Positions 1 through 7,404 are shown, counted from the first letter of the stretch. The stretch: 7,639 nucleotides of DNA from Methylococcaceae bacterium (GCA_030699345.1 JAUYMX010000324.1:1-7639), one strand, 5' to 3'. Notes: generated by a model not told the origin, from the letters alone. Numbers and translations: made by a program.

Positions 1-27
1 AGGGAATAACAATGTTCTAATGCTTTA

Positions 28-54
28 TTGTTTCACCCTTCATTTTCGTAAATT
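28..54 (+). promoter_or_regulatory. weak candidate pgi promoter
   Basis: A TTGTTT hexamer at 28-33 is followed after 15 bases by TAAATT at 49-54. Both are only partial matches to the sigma-70 consensus and the spacing is short. The whole 1-87 stretch is AT-rich and has no recognisable gene, so a promoter for pgi is expected here, but the exact site is a guess. Confidence 0.25.
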
Positions 55-87
55 TTAATTCATTTCATTAAGACGGAGTCCAGCCGC

Positions 88-1725
88 ATGTCATCTTTGA
101 CTATCTCACCAGCTTGGAAAGCATTACAAAAACATTACCAAGAAGTTCAAAATCTTTCCATGCGTGAGAGTTTTAATAGCGACACCGCCCGCTTCAACAA
201 ATTTTCCCTTCGTTTTAATGACATTCTTTTTGATTACTCTAAAAATCGAATAACCGATAAAACATTGCCTTTATTAATCGATCTCGCCAAGCAGGCTGGA
301 CTTGAGGCAAAAATAAACTCCATGTTCTCTGGCGAGAAAATCAACATCACCGAACATCGAGCCGTCTTACATACCGCGTTACGCAACCGTAGCAATAACG
401 CAGTTTATGTAGATAACCAAGATGTGATGCCCAAAATTAACGCCGTACTAACTAAGATGCGTCTCTTCACAGAACGTGTTCGCTCCGGCGCTTGGCAAGG
501 TTATACAGGCAAAGCAATTACTGACATCGTAAACATTGGCATTGGCGGTTCTGATTTAGGCCCCAAAATGGTTTCCAAAGCCCTACGTCCTTATTCCGCA
601 AAAGATCTAAATGTCCACTTTGTTTCCAACGTTGACCAAACTGATCTCGTTGAAACTTTGTCAACACTTTCGCCAGAAACCACATTATTTCTAGTCGGCT
701 CCAAAACCTTTATAACGCACGAGACTATTACTAACGCCAGCTCTGCCAGAAAATGGCTACTTGATAGTGCTAAAGACCCTAGCGCTGTGGCCAAACATTT
801 CGTCGCCATGTCTACTAGCGCCAAGCTTGTTGCCGAATTTGGCATTGATCCTGACAATATGTTTGAGTTTTGGGATTGGGTAGGCGGTCGTTATTCATTA
901 TGGTCAGCAATGGGCTTATCAATCGCTTTATACGTAGGAATGGACAATTTTGAGGCCTTGTTGCAAGGCGCGCACGAGGTGGATACTTATTTTCGCAGCA
1001 CACCTTTTGAGGAAAATATTCCGGTGATAATGGCGCTATTGGGGATTTGGTATAACAACTTCTTCGATGCCGAATCCCACGCAATACTGCCTTACGACCA
1101 ATCCATGCGTTGCTTTGCTGATTATTTTCAACAAGGAGACATGGAAAGCAACGGCAAAAGCGTCGATATAGATGGCAAACGCGTCAACTACAGTACCGGT
1201 CCAATTATTTGGGGGCAACCTGGCACCAACGGACAACATGCTTTTTACCAATTGATCCATCAAGGCACCAAACTAATTCCGTGTGATTTCCTGGCTCCAG
1301 CCAACAGCCACTACAACTTGCCTGAACATCACGATATTTTGATCTCCAACTTCCTCGCTCAGCCTGAAGCATTAATGAAAGGCAAAACTCCGGCCGAGGT
1401 AAAGCGCGATTTATCCGCTTCAGACCAAGCCGACGAGGTTTTGGTTGCATCAAAAGTATTTGAAGGTAATAAGCCGTCTAACGCTTTCTTGTTTACAAGA
1501 TTGACACCCAAAACCCTAGGCTCAGTGATTGCCCTTTATGAACATAAGATATTTGTTCAAGGCATCATCTGGAATATCAATTCATTTGATCAAATGGGCG
1601 TGCAGTTGGGCAAAATTCTGGCCAATGAGATTCTTCCGGAACTGCAAAATGATGACATTATTACCAGCCATGACTGCTCAACTAACGCATTGATCAACGC
1701 TTACAAACAAGCCAGAGAATCCTAA
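88..1725 (+). CDS. pgi: glucose-6-phosphate isomerase
   Basis: Pgi is a cytoplasmic enzyme that interconverts glucose-6-phosphate and fructose-6-phosphate in glycolysis, gluconeogenesis and entry to the pentose phosphate route. The 545-residue protein is close to the 549 of E. coli Pgi. Visible family motifs are the phosphosugar-binding GIGGSDLGP stretch (151-159), SKTF..HETITNA (205-217) and GGRYS with Arg268. The catalytic residues are inferred from the family: Glu353 in MESNGK, His384 in GQHAFYQLIHQG and Lys509 in DQMGVQLGK. The ATG at 88 has a GGAG ribosome binding site at 75-78, nine bases upstream. The gene stands alone on the plus strand and converges on tadA, 62 bases away. No truncation or frameshift is seen. 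Family assignment is very secure. Confidence 0.98.
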   Translation: MSSLTISPAWKALQKHYQEVQNLSMRESFNSDTARFNKFSLRFNDILFDYSKNRITDKTLPLLIDLAKQAGLEAKINSMFSGEKINITEHRAVLHTALRNRSNNAVYVDNQDVMPKINAVLTKMRLFTERVRSGAWQGYTGKAITDIVNIGIGGSDLGPKMVSKALRPYSAKDLNVHFVSNVDQTDLVETLSTLSPETTLFLVGSKTFITHETITNASSARKWLLDSAKDPSAVAKHFVAMSTSAKLVAEFGIDPDNMFEFWDWVGGRYSLWSAMGLSIALYVGMDNFEALLQGAHEVDTYFRSTPFEENIPVIMALLGIWYNNFFDAESHAILPYDQSMRCFADYFQQGDMESNGKSVDIDGKRVNYSTGPIIWGQPGTNGQHAFYQLIHQGTKLIPCDFLAPANSHYNLPEHHDILISNFLAQPEALMKGKTPAEVKRDLSASDQADEVLVASKVFEGNKPSNAFLFTRLTPKTLGSVIALYEHKIFVQGIIWNINSFDQMGVQLGKILANEILPELQNDDIITSHDCSTNALINAYKQARES

Positions 1726-1740
1726 TTTAGGAATATGGAA

Positions 1741-1769
1741 AAGGCTGCACAAAAAGATCGTGTAGCCTT
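1741..1769. terminator. hairpin between convergent pgi and tadA
   Basis: An inverted repeat pairs 1741-1750 (AAGGCTGCAC) with 1760-1769 (GTGTAGCCTT) around a nine-base loop. Nine pairs are Watson-Crick and one is a G-U wobble in the plus-strand transcript. It lies midway in the 62-base gap between the stop codons of pgi and tadA. On the minus strand the stem runs into a short T-rich tail (CCTTTTCC), while the plus strand has no real U tract. It is probably a modest bidirectional terminator, better supported by its position than by its tail. Confidence 0.5.
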
Positions 1770-1787
1770 AAGTCTTGCAGGAACAAC

Positions 1788-2249
1788 TCACCGTCTGGCG
1801 CGAAAAAAATCTCGCAATATTTCTGCACAATCCGGCTCCAACACCCCACCCTGCCAGCCAATCCGATGATTTAAAAAACTGGCCTCGGCAAGGCTTAAGG
1901 CATTACAAACCGCACCACGCTTAGGATCAAACGCCCCAAACACCAAGCGTTTTATCCGTGCATGACTGATTGCCCCCATACACATCACACACGGCTCCAG
2001 CGTGACATACAAGGTCGCATCAATCAGGCGATAATTTTCCAGCACCTTGCCTGCATTGCGCAAAGCCACCATTTCCGCGTGCGCAGTTGGATCATGATTG
2101 ATGATAGACGCGTTCCAACCCTCGGCAATACACTGGTCATTCTTAACAATTAACGCGCCGACCGGCACTTCACCTTGCTGCTCAGCCCGTTGCGCCAGCC
2201 GAATGGCATAGCGCATCCAAGACTCATCGGTTGTCTGGCTTATTCCCAT
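1788..2249 (-). CDS. tadA: tRNA-specific adenosine-34 deaminase
   Basis: TadA is a zinc-dependent deaminase that converts the wobble adenosine A34 of tRNA-Arg(ACG) to inosine, so that one tRNA can read several arginine codons. The 153-residue protein has the cytidine/deoxycytidylate deaminase fold signature. His57 and Glu59 lie in TAHAE, and Cys87 and Cys90 in PCVMC; these three zinc ligands and the proton-shuttling Glu fall at the E. coli positions. The NYRLIDATLYVTLEPCVMC block is typical of TadA rather than of cytosine or guanine deaminases. It lacks the basic C-terminal extension of the 167-residue E. coli protein. The ATG at 2249 lies inside the last codons of guaA, giving a 10-base overlap. 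No clear Shine-Dalgarno sequence precedes it, so translation is probably coupled to guaA. Met12 is a less likely alternative start. Confidence 0.95.
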   Translation of the reverse strand: MGISQTTDESWMRYAIRLAQRAEQQGEVPVGALIVKNDQCIAEGWNASIINHDPTAHAEMVALRNAGKVLENYRLIDATLYVTLEPCVMCMGAISHARIKRLVFGAFDPKRGAVCNALSLAEASFLNHRIGWQGGVLEPDCAEILRDFFRARR

Positions 2250-3826
2250 TCAATGGTCGCAGGTGGCTTGCCGCTAATGTCGTAAGTCACGCGTGAAATG
2301 CCCGACACTTCATTAATGATGCGCCGAGAAATCAAATCCAGAAAATCATAAGGCAAATGCGCCCAACGTGCGGTCATAAAGTCGATGGTTTCCACCGCAC
2401 GAATAGCGATCACATAATCATAACGTCGCCCATCACCCATCACGCCGACCGATTTGACCGGCAAAAATACCGCAAAGGCCTGGCTCACTTTGTCATAAAG
2501 ATCATGGCGGTACAGTTCTTCGATAAAAATTGCATCGGCCTGACGCAACAAATCGGCGAATTCTTTTTTTACTTCACCCAGAATTCTGACGCCCAAACCA
2601 GGGCCGGGAAACGGGTGACGATAAACCATATCCGCCGGCAACCCTAACTCGACACCCAGCTTTCTTACTTCATCCTTGAACAGCTCACGCAGCGGTTCAA
2701 CCAGCTTTAAAGTCATATTTTCAGGCAAGCCACCAACATTATGGTGCGATTTAATCAGGTGCGCTTTACCACTTTTTGAACCTGCCGATTCAATCACATC
2801 AGGATAAATTGTGCCTTGCGCCAACCATTTGGCATCGGCAATTTTCGCGGCTTCTTCATCGAAGATTTCCACAAACAAATTGCCGATAATTTTGCGTTTT
2901 TGCTCAGGATCGGTCACGCCAGTCAATGCATCAAAATAGCGCCGTTCGGCATTGACGCGAATCACCTTAACGCCCATGTGTTCTGCAAAAGTCGCCATCA
3001 CCTGATCACCCTCACGCAACCTGAGCAATCCAGTATCAACGAACACACACGTCAATTGATCGGCAATCGCTTTATGCAGCAAAGCTGCAACTACTGAAGA
3101 ATCGACCCCGCCGGAAAGCCCCAGAATTACATGATCGGTGCCGACTTTTTCGCGTACTGCACGAATGCTGTCCTCGATAATATTGCTGGATGTCCATAAC
3201 GCTTCGCAGCCGCAAATATCGACCACAAAGCGCGCCAGAATACGACCGCCTTGCTTAGTGTGCGTGACTTCAGGATGAAATTGCAGCCCGTAAAAAGCTT
3301 TATCTTCATCGGCAATACCGGCTATCGGCGCGCCTTCTGAGCTGGCGATTAACTTAAACCCAGACGGCAATTCAACCACCCGGTCACCATGACTCATCCA
3401 CACATCCAGCAAACCAAACCCTTCGGCCGAAAGATGATCTTCTATACCGCTAAGTAGTTTTGAATGACCACGCGCCCTGATTTGTGCATAACCAAATTCC
3501 CGATGATCTGAGCTTTCAACTTTACCGCCCAATTGTTCGGTCATGGTTTGCAAGCCATAACAAATGCCTAATACCGGCACACCCAATTCAAAAACAATGT
3601 CTGGCGCTCTAGGGGTGTCGCTGCTGGTAACGGTTTCCGGGCCACCAGACAAAATAATGCCTTTGGGCGCAAATTGCTTGATAGCCTCCTCGCTGCATTC
3701 GCAGGAATAAATCTCGCAATACACGCCGATCTCACGGATGCGGCGAGCGATTAACTGGGTGTACTGCGACCCGAAATCCAGGATAAGAATTTTGTCGTTA
3801 TGAATATTGGTAGCTGGCTGGTTCAC
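2240..3826 (-). CDS. guaA: GMP synthase (glutamine-hydrolysing)
   Basis: GuaA converts XMP to GMP using ATP and glutamine, the last step of guanine nucleotide synthesis. The 528 residues (525 in E. coli) form three parts. A class I glutamine amidotransferase (about 10-205) has nucleophile Cys89 in GICYG and His184-Pro-Glu186 of the triad. An ATP pyrophosphatase domain has the PP-loop SGGVDSS at 238-244. A C-terminal dimerisation domain ends in the conserved PPATIEWE. The start is a GTG at 3826. It gives the short N-terminal lead before ILILDFGSQ that the family has, and only a weak GAG ribosome binding sequence lies seven bases upstream. guaB lies 80 bases upstream with terminator-like hairpins between, and tadA overlaps the 3' end. 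I saw no strong promoter of its own in the gap, so expression probably depends on read-through from guaB or on an unrecognised promoter. Confidence 0.98.
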   Translation of the reverse strand: MNQPATNIHNDKILILDFGSQYTQLIARRIREIGVYCEIYSCECSEEAIKQFAPKGIILSGGPETVTSSDTPRAPDIVFELGVPVLGICYGLQTMTEQLGGKVESSDHREFGYAQIRARGHSKLLSGIEDHLSAEGFGLLDVWMSHGDRVVELPSGFKLIASSEGAPIAGIADEDKAFYGLQFHPEVTHTKQGGRILARFVVDICGCEALWTSSNIIEDSIRAVREKVGTDHVILGLSGGVDSSVVAALLHKAIADQLTCVFVDTGLLRLREGDQVMATFAEHMGVKVIRVNAERRYFDALTGVTDPEQKRKIIGNLFVEIFDEEAAKIADAKWLAQGTIYPDVIESAGSKSGKAHLIKSHHNVGGLPENMTLKLVEPLRELFKDEVRKLGVELGLPADMVYRHPFPGPGLGVRILGEVKKEFADLLRQADAIFIEELYRHDLYDKVSQAFAVFLPVKSVGVMGDGRRYDYVIAIRAVETIDFMTARWAHLPYDFLDLISRRIINEVSGISRVTYDISGKPPATIEWE

Positions 3827-3849
3827 GGTAGTACTCGATGGTGTTGACT

Positions 3850-3878
3850 AAAAAAATAAGGGGCTCTTTTGAGCCCCC
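3850..3878 (-). terminator. rho-independent terminator between guaB and guaA
   Basis: Read on the minus strand, GGGGCTC (3877-3871), a four-base AAAA loop (3870-3867) and GAGCCCC (3866-3860) form a perfect seven-pair GC-rich stem. It is followed by TTATTTTTTT (3859-3850). This is a textbook intrinsic terminator in the direction of guaB transcription. It ends 23 bases before the guaA start codon, inside what is normally a single guaBA operon, so it probably limits guaA expression or acts as an attenuator. Confidence 0.85.
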
Positions 3879-3890
3879 GGCAATACAGAT

Positions 3891-3920
3891 AAAAACCGGC
3901 CCGGACTTAGTCCACCCGGT
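3891..3920 (-). terminator. second terminator-like hairpin over the guaB stop
   Basis: On the minus strand, ACCGG (3920-3916) pairs with CCGGT (3899-3895). Inside it GGAC (3913-3910) pairs with GTCC (3906-3903), separated by a small interior loop. The three-base apical loop is exactly the guaB stop codon TAA (3909-3907). The stem runs straight into five Ts (3895-3891). It is less regular than the downstream terminator but has both a GC-rich stem and a U tract. It could be a terminator in tandem or a 3'-end stabilising structure for guaB mRNA. Confidence 0.55.
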
Positions 3921-5373
3921 AATTAGGCGATTCCTTAGTGATGGTGACATCGTGTACATGGCTTTCTCTCATGCCTGCACTGGTCACGCGTACAAACTGG
4001 GCTTTCTCGTGTAACACGCTAATAGTTTGCGAGCCGGTGTAGCCCATACTGGCGCGAATTCCACCCAATAATTGATGAATAACCGCAAGCAAGCTGCCTT
4101 TGTAAGGAACGCGGCCTTCAATGCCTTCAGGCACCAACTTTTCAACTGAATCGGCTTCTTCCTGAAAATAACGATCGCTGGAGCCTTGTTGTTGCGCCAT
4201 AGCGCCCAAGGACCCCATGCCACGATAAGATTTATAAGAACGGCCTTGGAACAATTCAACTTCGCCGGGCGCTTCTTCAGTACCTGCGAACAAACCGCCC
4301 AACATCACTGAGTGAGCGCCAGCAGCCAAGGCTTTAGCGACATCACCTGAATAACGGATACCGCCATCGGCAATCAATGGTACGCCAGTGCCTTTAAGAG
4401 CATCGGCGACATTACTGACTGCAGTAATTTGCGGCACGCCCACGCCGGCAATAATACGAGTAGTGCAAATCGAGCCTGGGCCGATACCTACTTTGACGCC
4501 ATCAGCGCCTGCTTCCACCAACGCTAATGCCGCTGATGCGGTGGCAATGTTGCCGCCAATCACTTGCACATCCGGATAATTTTGTTTAACCCAACGCACT
4601 CTGTCCAGCACGCCTTGCGAATGTCCATGCGCAGTATCGACAATAATCACGTCGACGCCTGCAGCGACTAACGCCGCGACGCGCTCTTCAGTACCTTGTC
4701 CAGTGCCAACGGCCGCGCCTACCCGCAAACGTTCCTGCTCGTCTTTACAAGCGTTGGGGTAATCCTTAGCTTTTTGAATGTCTTTTACGGTAATCATGCC
4801 GCGCAAATGAAAATCGTCATTGACCACCAACACCTTCTCGATACGGTGCTTGTGCAACAGTGCCACAGCTTCTTTACGATCGGCGTGCTCACTGATAGTC
4901 ACCAGTCGTTCTTTAGGAGTCATTACCGTTGACACCGGCTCATCAAAGCGAGTTTCAAAACGTAAATCCCGACTGGTAACAATGCCCAATAACTCATCGC
5001 CTTTAACGACAGGTACACCGGAAATGTTTTTAGATCGGGTTAACTTGATGACATCGCGAACGCTGGCATCCGGCCCAACAGTAATAGGATCTTTAATGAC
5101 GCCGCTTTCATATTTTTTAACATGTCTGACTTCGCGCGCTTGCTGCTCGACTGTCATATTTTTATGGATAATGCCGATGCCGCCTTCTTGAGCAATCGCG
5201 ATAGCCAGACGCCCTTCAGTCACTGTATCCATAGCCGCTGCGACCAACGGAATATTCAATCTGATGCTGCGGGTCAATTGTGTTGTCATTTCTACATCGC
5301 GAGGGAGCACTGTTGAGTGCGCGGGCACCAGTAAAACATCGTCAAAGGTAAGCGCTTCCTGAATAATTTGCAT
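3907..5373 (-). CDS. guaB: inosine-5'-monophosphate dehydrogenase
   Basis: GuaB oxidises IMP to XMP with NAD+, the first committed and usually rate-limiting step to GMP. The 488-residue protein equals the E. coli length. Its order is an N-terminal barrel half (EALTFDDVLLVPAHS, 6-20), a paired CBS regulatory insert (about 90-205), then the second barrel half. Catalytic Cys303 is in GPGSICTT, the IMP-binding ADGGIR is at 335-340, the YRGMGSLGAM loop is at 383-392, and the mobile-flap Arg401-Tyr402 is in SSDRYF. The ESHVHDVTITKESPNYR tail is typical of proteobacterial enzymes. I start it at the ATG at 5373, not the in-frame GTG at 5382, because that GTG is itself part of the ribosome binding site. 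It is the first gene of the guaB-guaA-tadA group, with a strong promoter just upstream. No defects are seen. Confidence 0.98.
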   Translation of the reverse strand: MQIIQEALTFDDVLLVPAHSTVLPRDVEMTTQLTRSIRLNIPLVAAAMDTVTEGRLAIAIAQEGGIGIIHKNMTVEQQAREVRHVKKYESGVIKDPITVGPDASVRDVIKLTRSKNISGVPVVKGDELLGIVTSRDLRFETRFDEPVSTVMTPKERLVTISEHADRKEAVALLHKHRIEKVLVVNDDFHLRGMITVKDIQKAKDYPNACKDEQERLRVGAAVGTGQGTEERVAALVAAGVDVIIVDTAHGHSQGVLDRVRWVKQNYPDVQVIGGNIATASAALALVEAGADGVKVGIGPGSICTTRIIAGVGVPQITAVSNVADALKGTGVPLIADGGIRYSGDVAKALAAGAHSVMLGGLFAGTEEAPGEVELFQGRSYKSYRGMGSLGAMAQQQGSSDRYFQEEADSVEKLVPEGIEGRVPYKGSLLAVIHQLLGGIRASMGYTGSQTISVLHEKAQFVRVTSAGMRESHVHDVTITKESPNYRVD

Positions 5374-5379
5374 AGACCA

Positions 5380-5384
5380 CACCT
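5380..5384 (-). promoter_or_regulatory. ribosome binding site fixing the guaB start
   Basis: AGGTG on the minus strand lies six bases before the ATG at 5373, ideal Shine-Dalgarno spacing. Its last three bases are the upstream in-frame GTG (5382-5380), which would extend the protein by three residues. That GTG is therefore not the likely start. Confidence 0.75.
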
Positions 5385-5408
5385 GATAATCGGTAAAAAT
5401 AACGATGC

Positions 5409-5438
5409 ATTATACCTGCTTATAGTGTTTTCTGTCAG
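5409..5438 (-). promoter_or_regulatory. sigma-70 promoter of guaB
   Basis: On the minus strand, CTGACA (5438-5433, five of six matches to the -35 consensus) is followed after 18 bases by a perfect TATAAT (5414-5409). Transcription would begin near 5402, giving a leader of about 29 bases before the guaB ATG. No PurR-type operator is visible around it, although E. coli guaBA has one. This is the best promoter in the window. Confidence 0.8.
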
Positions 5439-5442
5439 GCAC

Positions 5443-5471
5443 TTAAAGCAAGTTGAGCCGTTCATTATAAA
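5443..5471 (+). promoter_or_regulatory. candidate cca promoter
   Basis: TTAAAG (5443-5448) and TATAAA (5466-5471) are 17 bases apart on the plus strand. The -10 is a five-of-six match but the -35 is poor. It would start transcription near 5478, leaving a leader of about 90 bases before cca that begins with the hairpin at 5476-5499. The same AT-rich patch contains a minus-strand TATAAT at 5469-5464, which could instead be a second upstream guaB promoter without a good -35. Confidence 0.3.
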
Positions 5472-5475
5472 TTTG

Positions 5476-5499
5476 GCAAGCGCACAAAAAGCGCCTTGC
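5476..5499. repeat. hairpin in the guaB-cca divergent spacer
   Basis: GCAAG (5476-5480) pairs with CTTGC (5495-5499) and CGC (5481-5483) with GCG (5491-5493), with one bulged C at 5494 and a seven-base A-rich loop. Neither strand has a U tract after the stem, so it is not a clear terminator. It may be leader structure of the cca transcript or a protein-binding site between the divergent genes. Confidence 0.45.
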
Positions 5500-5567
5500 T
5501 TCATCAGCAAAACCTAACCAAGCCCGTGTTATTCTTACCTCAATTTTAACCACTACGACTTAAGTTG

Positions 5568-6791
5568 ATGATTTGTTACCTCGTTGGCGGCGCAGTCCGC
5601 GACACCTTACTTGGACGACCTGTTACTGAAAAAGACTGGGTAGTCATCGGCGAAACGCCTGAATCCATGCTTAATCTAGGCTTCCGCCCGGTCGGCAAAG
5701 ATTTTCCGGTATTTTTACATCCTAAAACCAAAGAAGAATACGCCCTGGCCAGAACCGAGCGCAAAACGGCTCCCGGCTACAAAGGCTTTTCTGTTCACGC
5801 AGCGCCGGACGTGACTTTAGAACAAGATTTAGTCCGCCGCGACTTGACCATCAACGCGATGGCTATGACCCCTGAAGGCCAACTTGTCGATCCCTATGGC
5901 GGCCAACGAGATCTTGAACAACGCCTGTTCCGACATATTTCACCCGCCTTTGCCGAAGACCCGGTACGAATTTTACGCATTGCTCGTTTTGCGGCTCGCT
6001 ATACGCAACTGGGCTTTAACGTGGCAGCAGAAACCAGGGGATTAATGCAAGACATGGTCAACAATGGCGAAGTCGATCATCTGGTGCCGGAGCGTGTTTG
6101 GGCAGAATTAGTCAAGGCACTCAACGAACCCACACCGGCAGCTTTTTTTCACACCTTAAGAGACTGCGGCGCATTAGCTAGAATTCTTCCTGAATTAGAA
6201 AACTTGTTCGGTGTACCGCAACCGGAACGCTATCACCCGGAAATTGACACCGGCATCCATAGCCTACTCAGCCTGGAGCAAGCGGCACTGTTATCACCCA
6301 AAGCTGAAGTTAGATTTGCTGCGCTGGTACATGACTTAGGCAAAGCCCTGTCTCCCAAAGAACATTGGCCGCATCATCACGGTCACGAGCGCAATGGCCT
6401 GCCCGTTCTGGAACAATTGTGTAGCCGTTTGCGCGTGCCCAATGCATTTAAAACCCTGGCGCTGCAAGTCATGCATTACCACACTCACAGCCACCGCGTG
6501 TCCGAATTACGCGCCAGCACCTTAACCGATATGCTGGCAAACTTGGGCGCATATAAAGCCAATAACAGCTTGGACGACTTTTTACTGGCCTGCGAAGCCG
6601 ATGCCAAAGGCCGAACCGGACTTGAACATACGCCCTATCCCCAGGCGGACTATATCAAGCGCGCCGCCATTGCCGCTGCAAATGTAGATACCCACCCTGT
6701 TCTGCAGAGCGGTCTTAAAGGCGAAAAAATCGGCGAAGCCATTCGTCGTTTACGTATTCAAGCCGTTGCCAACATCGCTCAGCACCATTAA
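5568..6791 (+). CDS. cca: CCA-adding tRNA nucleotidyltransferase (multifunctional)
   Basis: Cca adds or repairs the 3'-terminal CCA of tRNAs without a nucleic acid template. The 407-residue protein matches the long E. coli type (412 residues) with an HD domain that in E. coli gives phosphatase and 2',3'-cyclic phosphodiesterase activity. The class II nucleotidyltransferase head shows GGAVRD (7-12), the metal-binding E21-K-D23, RRDLTINA (90-97), EDPVRILR (130-137) and PERVWAE (174-180). The HD domain follows, with VHDLGK (His255-Asp256) and a His-rich HHHGHE (269-274). Glu21 stands where E. coli has Asp21, a conservative change. The ATG at 5568 puts the motifs at E. coli positions; a TTG one codon earlier is rejected. 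Only a weak ribosome binding sequence is visible. It is divergent from guaB and 89 bases before yajQ. Confidence 0.97.
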   Translation: MICYLVGGAVRDTLLGRPVTEKDWVVIGETPESMLNLGFRPVGKDFPVFLHPKTKEEYALARTERKTAPGYKGFSVHAAPDVTLEQDLVRRDLTINAMAMTPEGQLVDPYGGQRDLEQRLFRHISPAFAEDPVRILRIARFAARYTQLGFNVAAETRGLMQDMVNNGEVDHLVPERVWAELVKALNEPTPAAFFHTLRDCGALARILPELENLFGVPQPERYHPEIDTGIHSLLSLEQAALLSPKAEVRFAALVHDLGKALSPKEHWPHHHGHERNGLPVLEQLCSRLRVPNAFKTLALQVMHYHTHSHRVSELRASTLTDMLANLGAYKANNSLDDFLLACEADAKGRTGLEHTPYPQADYIKRAAIAAANVDTHPVLQSGLKGEKIGEAIRRLRIQAVANIAQHH

Positions 6792-6880
6792 GCGCTTTAG
6801 ACAAAGCTCCTAAATACTGGGCTCAAAACCAATTGCCCGTTAAAATAGCGCCAACGTTAACCACCTAAAGATTTAATCTT

Positions 6881-7363
6881 ATGCCTTCTTTTGACATCGT
6901 TTCCGAATTTGATAAACACGAAATTAGTAACGCCATCGACCAAGCCAACAAAGAAGTCGGCACCCGCTTTGACTTTAAAGGCACCGATTCCAAATTTGAG
7001 CTGACCGAAGATAAGCTGGTGATGATTTCCGAATCCAACTTCCAGCTGCAACAAATGTTCAGTATCGTCTGCACCAAACTGAGCCGCCGTGGTATTGACA
7101 TCGCCTGTATGGAAGTAGGTACGCCCAAACCAGGCGGCAAAACAGTGCGCCAGGAAATCACCCTCAAACAAGGCGTAGATTCGGCATTGGCAAAGAAAAT
7201 AGTCAAATTAATCAAAGATAAAAAACTTAAAGTCCAAGCCGCAATTCAAGGCGAGCAAGTCAGAGTCACCGGCAAAAATCGCGACGACCTGCAAGACGTA
7301 ATCAAAATGCTACGCGAAGAAAACCTGGAAATGCCCCTACAGTTTAATAACTTCAGGGATTAA
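6881..7363 (+). CDS. yajQ: YajQ family nucleotide-binding protein
   Basis: This 160-residue protein aligns along its full length with E. coli YajQ (163 residues). It shows the MPSFDIVSE start, RFDFKG (29-34), LKQGVDSA (95-102), KKIVKLIKDKKLKVQAAIQG (105-124), RVTGKNRDDLQ (128-138) and the FNNFRD end. The family has two ferredoxin-like alpha/beta domains and is cytoplasmic. Reported roles are nucleotide or RNA binding, and in Xanthomonas and some pathogens cyclic-di-GMP binding that acts on transcription. Whether this copy senses cyclic-di-GMP cannot be told from sequence. The ATG at 6881 is fixed by the conserved N-terminus; the ribosome binding site is weak (AAAG at 6867-6870). It lies 89 bases after cca on the same strand, with no terminator between, so it may share the cca transcript or use a promoter near TAAAAT at 6841. 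Confidence 0.96.
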   Translation: MPSFDIVSEFDKHEISNAIDQANKEVGTRFDFKGTDSKFELTEDKLVMISESNFQLQQMFSIVCTKLSRRGIDIACMEVGTPKPGGKTVRQEITLKQGVDSALAKKIVKLIKDKKLKVQAAIQGEQVRVTGKNRDDLQDVIKMLREENLEMPLQFNNFRD

Positions 7364-7404
7364 CAAACTGTATGGATTAAGCCGCTAAAAAATAGTTACA
7401 GCGC

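Noticed and set aside
591..1453. Several minus-strand open frames of 75-89 codons inside pgi
   Set aside because: They lie opposite a strongly conserved gene, have low-complexity shadow compositions and match no family I recognise.
4388..5316. Plus-strand frames of 63-123 codons opposite guaB
   Set aside because: They are antisense shadows of guaB, whose protein is conserved throughout.
5374..5382. In-frame GTG at 5382 as the guaB start
   Set aside because: The GTG is part of the AGGTG ribosome binding site that is correctly placed for the ATG at 5373, and the family length and N-terminus match the ATG.
5397..5412. Possible PurR operator overlapping the guaB -10 (around ATGCATCGTTATT)
   Set aside because: When centred on CG it fails most conserved positions of the PurR consensus.
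6868..6880. Perfect palindrome AAGATT-T-AATCTT just before the yajQ start codon
   Set aside because: A six-base-arm palindrome of AT-rich sequence is expected by chance once or twice in a window this size; there is no other sign of an operator.
6857..7215. Minus-strand frames of 104 and 116 codons opposite yajQ
   Set aside because: YajQ is conserved along its full length on the other strand, so these are shadows.
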